DNA of 13,228 nucleotides from NCBI GenBank assembly GCA_041648755.1, contig JBAZOJ010000078.1, positions 1-13,228 of the forward strand, in the 5' to 3' direction. Position numbers and translations under genes: made by a program. The notes under the pieces were generated by a model, which was given only the letters and a program-made list of their open reading frames with translations, had not been told where the DNA came from and made no database searches. This DNA is from JBAZOJ01 sp041648755. GTDB lineage: Bacteria > Planctomycetota > B143-G9. The number at the start of each line of letters is the position of its first letter. Positions within the stretch are counted from its first letter, which is position 1. Below are positions 10,709 through 13,228 of the stretch, piece after piece.

Positions 10709-11574
10709 CGGAAAGCCCGGAAGTTTGGACCGTTCTGCGTGTGCTGCAGTGGTCCGAAGGCTTTCTGGCTCGGAAGGGGATTCAATCCCCCAGAACGGAA
10801 GTTGACCTGCTGCTCGCCGAGTCTCTGAAGGCCCGCAGGTTGGACCTGTACGTAAAGTTTGAAAGAGTTCTTTCGAAAGAGCAATTGGCCGGTTTCAGGG
10901 AGCTTCTCCTGCGACGGGCTGCCCGCGAGCCTTCCGCGTACATTCTCGGGCGGAGGGAATTCTACGGGATGCCTTTCAAGGTTGACCGGCGGGCACTGAT
11001 ACCGCGACCGGAGACGGAACACCTTGTGGATGCCGTTCTGGACGAGACGCGGGAGACAGACGCCCCCCGGATTCTCGATGTCGGCACCGGCTGCGGTTGT
11101 ATCGCGGCAGCGCTTGCAACGAAGAGGAAAGAAGCCCATCTGACAGCAACGGACATCTCCGAGGATGCCCTGTCGCTGGCGAGAGAGAACTTTGCCGCTC
11201 TGGGCCTTTCCGGCAGGATTCGCGCAATTCGCAGCGACCTGTTTTCGGGGCTGAGTGCTTCGCTGAAGGGCACTTTTGACGGCGTGGCTTCGAACCCGCC
11301 ATACGTGGCCGAAGCCGACCGGCCCTCCCTGCAGCCGGAAGTGATTTCCTACGAGCCCCTTGGCGCTCTGTTTGGTGGAGCAGACGGGCTTGACGTGATA
11401 AGAAGGCTCGTGGCCGAGTCGAAGGAATGGCTGAAACCGAATGGCCTGCTGGCGTTCGAAATCGGCGCGGGACAGGCCGCGGATGTTGGCGCGCTGCTCA
11501 AGAGCGGCGGGTTTGAAAGAGTTTCATTCCGTAAGGATTATGCAGGAATAGAACGCGTTGCGTGCGCGAGGTAG
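10705..11574 (+). CDS. prmC: Release factor glutamine methyltransferase
   Basis: PrmC transfers a methyl group from S-adenosylmethionine to the glutamine of the GGQ motif in RF1 and RF2, raising their activity. The helical N-terminal domain (about 1-90) binds the factor. LIPRPETEHLV (98-108), the SAM loop ILDVGTGCGC (123-132) and the catalytic NPPY (197-200) are all present. At 289 residues it has the normal length. ATG overlaps the prfA stop codon as ATGA, so the enzyme is made together with its substrate. Confidence 0.96.
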   Translation: MTESPEVWTVLRVLQWSEGFLARKGIQSPRTEVDLLLAESLKARRLDLYVKFERVLSKEQLAGFRELLLRRAAREPSAYILGRREFYGMPFKVDRRALIPRPETEHLVDAVLDETRETDAPRILDVGTGCGCIAAALATKRKEAHLTATDISEDALSLARENFAALGLSGRIRAIRSDLFSGLSASLKGTFDGVASNPPYVAEADRPSLQPEVISYEPLGALFGGADGLDVIRRLVAESKEWLKPNGLLAFEIGAGQAADVGALLKSGGFERVSFRKDYAGIERVACAR

Positions 11575-11577
11575 TGT

Positions 11578-12855
11578 ATGGATAAGTTAGTTGTCCGCGG
11601 CGGAAAACCACTGTCGGGAACCGTGAAGGTTGGCGGCTCGAAGAATGCCGCCCTGCCCATCCTTGCTGCGACCATCCTCGCCCAGAAGGACTGCACCCTT
11701 CGCAACGTCCCGAACCTGACGGATATCAATACGATGCTGGAAGTGCTCAGGAAGCTTGGCGTCAACGCTGACTTCTCCGAGCCCGGCGTTGTCCGCACCC
11801 GCCTGGAGGACAACAGCCAGAACACCGCACCGTATTCACTCGTCAAGAAGATGCGTGCTTCGATCTCCGTGCTGGGCCCCCTGCTTGCCGCGCGCGGCTA
11901 CGGCATCGTGTCGTACCCAGGCGGATGCAACATCGGAACACGGCCGATCGACCTGCACCTGAAGGGGCTCGCAGCCCTCGGCGCGCGGTTCAAGATCGAA
12001 CACGGTTATATCATGGGCGAATGCGAACGCCTGCGCGGCACCGAGGTCTATCTCGGCGGTCACTTCGGCTCATCGGTTCTCGCCACGGCCAACGTAATGT
12101 GCGCCGCAGCCCTGGCCGACGGGGTAACGTCGATTACCCACGCTGCAGCCGAACCTGAGATAGAGGACCTTGCGAATTTCCTCAACGCCATGGGCGCTTC
12201 CATCGAGGGTGCCGGGTCGTCGAGGATTACCGTTCATGGCGTCCGGACGCTTTCCGGCGCCGATTACACGATCATACCCGACCGCATCGAGACGATAACC
12301 CTGATTGTGGCGGGCGCCATCACCCGGAGCCCCATCACGATCGAGGGCGCTGTGTACTCGCATATCAACGCGGTTGTTGACAAGCTTGCCGAGGTTGGCG
12401 TCGGCGTCCTGCGGACATCCAAGGGCGTGGAAGTTGTGCCTTCCGCGCAGTTCAGGCCCGTCGAAATTGTCACCCTGCCCTATCCGGGATTCCCCACGGA
12501 CGGACAGGCGCAGGTGATGACACTGCTGACCATCGCCAACGGAACGAGCATGGTGACCGAGAACGTGTTCCCGGATCGCTTCATGCACGTCGCCGAACTG
12601 AACCGCCTTGGCGCTGACATCAAGAGGGCGGGCGAGACCGCAATCATCACGGGCGTGCCGAAACTATCCGGCGCACAGATCATGGCATCCGACCTGCGCG
12701 CCAGCGCAGCCCTTGTTCTTGCCGGCCTTGCGGCCGAAGGCGCCACGGAAGTGCTGCGCGTTTACCACATCGACCGCGGTTACGAGAAGTTTGACGAGAA
12801 ACTCCGTGCGCTGGGCGCCGATATCGAGCGTCAGCCCTCGGAGGATGTGTACTAA
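11578..12855 (+). CDS. murA: UDP-N-acetylglucosamine 1-carboxyvinyltransferase
   Basis: MurA transfers enolpyruvate from phosphoenolpyruvate to UDP-GlcNAc, the first committed step of peptidoglycan synthesis in the cytosol. Conserved residues are visible: Lys22 in GGSKNAALP, Cys117 in PGGCNIGTRP (the residue fosfomycin attacks in E. coli MurA, Cys115), Asp308 in FPTDGQAQ and Arg400 in HIDRGYEKFDEKL. The 425 residues match the usual length, with the two inverse barrel halves complete. GAGG (11568-11571) abuts the prmC stop codon and lies six bases before ATG. Because Cys rather than Asp is present at the active site, the natural fosfomycin-insensitive form is not indicated. Confidence 0.97.
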   Translation: MDKLVVRGGKPLSGTVKVGGSKNAALPILAATILAQKDCTLRNVPNLTDINTMLEVLRKLGVNADFSEPGVVRTRLEDNSQNTAPYSLVKKMRASISVLGPLLAARGYGIVSYPGGCNIGTRPIDLHLKGLAALGARFKIEHGYIMGECERLRGTEVYLGGHFGSSVLATANVMCAAALADGVTSITHAAAEPEIEDLANFLNAMGASIEGAGSSRITVHGVRTLSGADYTIIPDRIETITLIVAGAITRSPITIEGAVYSHINAVVDKLAEVGVGVLRTSKGVEVVPSAQFRPVEIVTLPYPGFPTDGQAQVMTLLTIANGTSMVTENVFPDRFMHVAELNRLGADIKRAGETAIITGVPKLSGAQIMASDLRASAALVLAGLAAEGATEVLRVYHIDRGYEKFDEKLRALGADIERQPSEDVY

Positions 12856-12876
12856 CTCCCAAGCGGAGCGTTGCCA

Positions 12877-13228
12877 GTGTTTGAGAACATCACGAAGCGA
12901 ATGACGGATATCTTCGGTGGTATGCGGGGCAAATCCCGGCTTACCGAAGACAACATCCGCGAAGGGCTGCGTGAGGTTCGCAAGGCTCTGCTGGAGGCCG
13001 ATGTCAGTTTCCGCGTGGTGAAGGACTTCGTCAACGCGGTAACGGAGAAGGCCGTCGGGCAGGATGTAATCAAGTCGGTCCAGCCCGCTCAGCAGATCGT
13101 GAAAATCGTCTACGACGAACTCGTCGTGGTGATGGGCGAAAGCGACACGAGCATCCCCTTCGCGGAGGACGGCCCGACAGTCATCATGATGGCCGGATTG
13201 CAGGGAAGCGGCAAGACGACAACCTGCG
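12877..13228 (+). CDS. ffh: Signal recognition particle protein Ffh, N-terminal part
   Basis: Ffh is the GTPase of the signal recognition particle; with its small RNA it delivers membrane and some exported proteins to the Sec or YidC machinery. The window ends after 117 codons. Visible are the N-domain helices, starting MFENITKRMTDIFGG, the conserved LREVRKALLEADV (31-43) and the start of the G domain with the P-loop GLQGSGKT (107-114). The start is GTG at 12877 with GGAG at 12865-12868; the in-frame ATG at 12901 would cut off conserved residues. It lies 21 bases after murA and is probably co-transcribed. The gene runs off the right edge. Confidence 0.95.
   Translation, partial: MFENITKRMTDIFGGMRGKSRLTEDNIREGLREVRKALLEADVSFRVVKDFVNAVTEKAVGQDVIKSVQPAQQIVKIVYDELVVVMGESDTSIPFAEDGPTVIMMAGLQGSGKTTTC

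Noticed and set aside
1..13228. tRNA, rRNA or known riboswitch
   Set aside because: No cloverleaf, rRNA signature or recognisable riboswitch core was seen in the gene-free stretches.

Overview
The window is bacterial chromosome, moderately GC-rich. It joins a repeat-choked accessory stretch (about 1-2860) to a conserved housekeeping block (5858 to the right edge). Standard bacterial genes (EF-G type factor, zinc-type L31, RF1, PrmC, MurA, Ffh) place it in Bacteria. The long PurM resembles the Bacteroidetes-type form. Nothing here fixes the phylum; short hairpin and tandem repeats of this style are, from memory, common in genomes of uncultivated environmental lineages, but I could not search for them.

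Region 1 (1-820) has no credible gene. It carries short dispersed repeats, a perfect 20-bp palindrome and several hairpins. Region 2 (821-2197) is one open frame whose first ~110 codons encode a plausible winged-helix DNA-binding domain with a good ribosome binding site. The rest of the frame runs through the same repeat families that fill the flanking non-coding DNA. One 31-bp repeat is read there in two different frames, and a duplicated module exists once with and once without it. Region 3 (2198-2862) is again gene-free and made of the same families: tandem units of 9-10 bp with a shared TYNGYG core, hairpins tagged by CCCCTAC, and a second copy of the 69-bp repeat that lies left of the gene.

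Region 4 is leftward: purM (5858-7054), then a large exported protein of unknown family (2863-5775) that consists of two copies of one ~390-residue module at a nearly constant offset of 464 residues. Region 5 is rightward and looks like one translation and envelope cluster: an EF-G-2-like GTPase, rpmE, prfA, prmC, murA and the start of ffh. It follows a recognisable promoter and a structured leader of about 130 nt. Gaps inside the cluster are short, prfA and prmC overlap by four bases, and the murA Shine-Dalgarno abuts the prmC stop. RF1 and PrmC are functional partners, since PrmC methylates the RF1 GGQ glutamine. L31, EF-G, RF1 and Ffh all act at or near the ribosome; MurA starts peptidoglycan precursor synthesis.

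The most unusual material is the repeat mosaic and the way it is built into the frame at 821-2197, followed by the internally duplicated exported protein. I see no transposase, integrase, CRISPR array, tRNA, rRNA or recognisable defence system.
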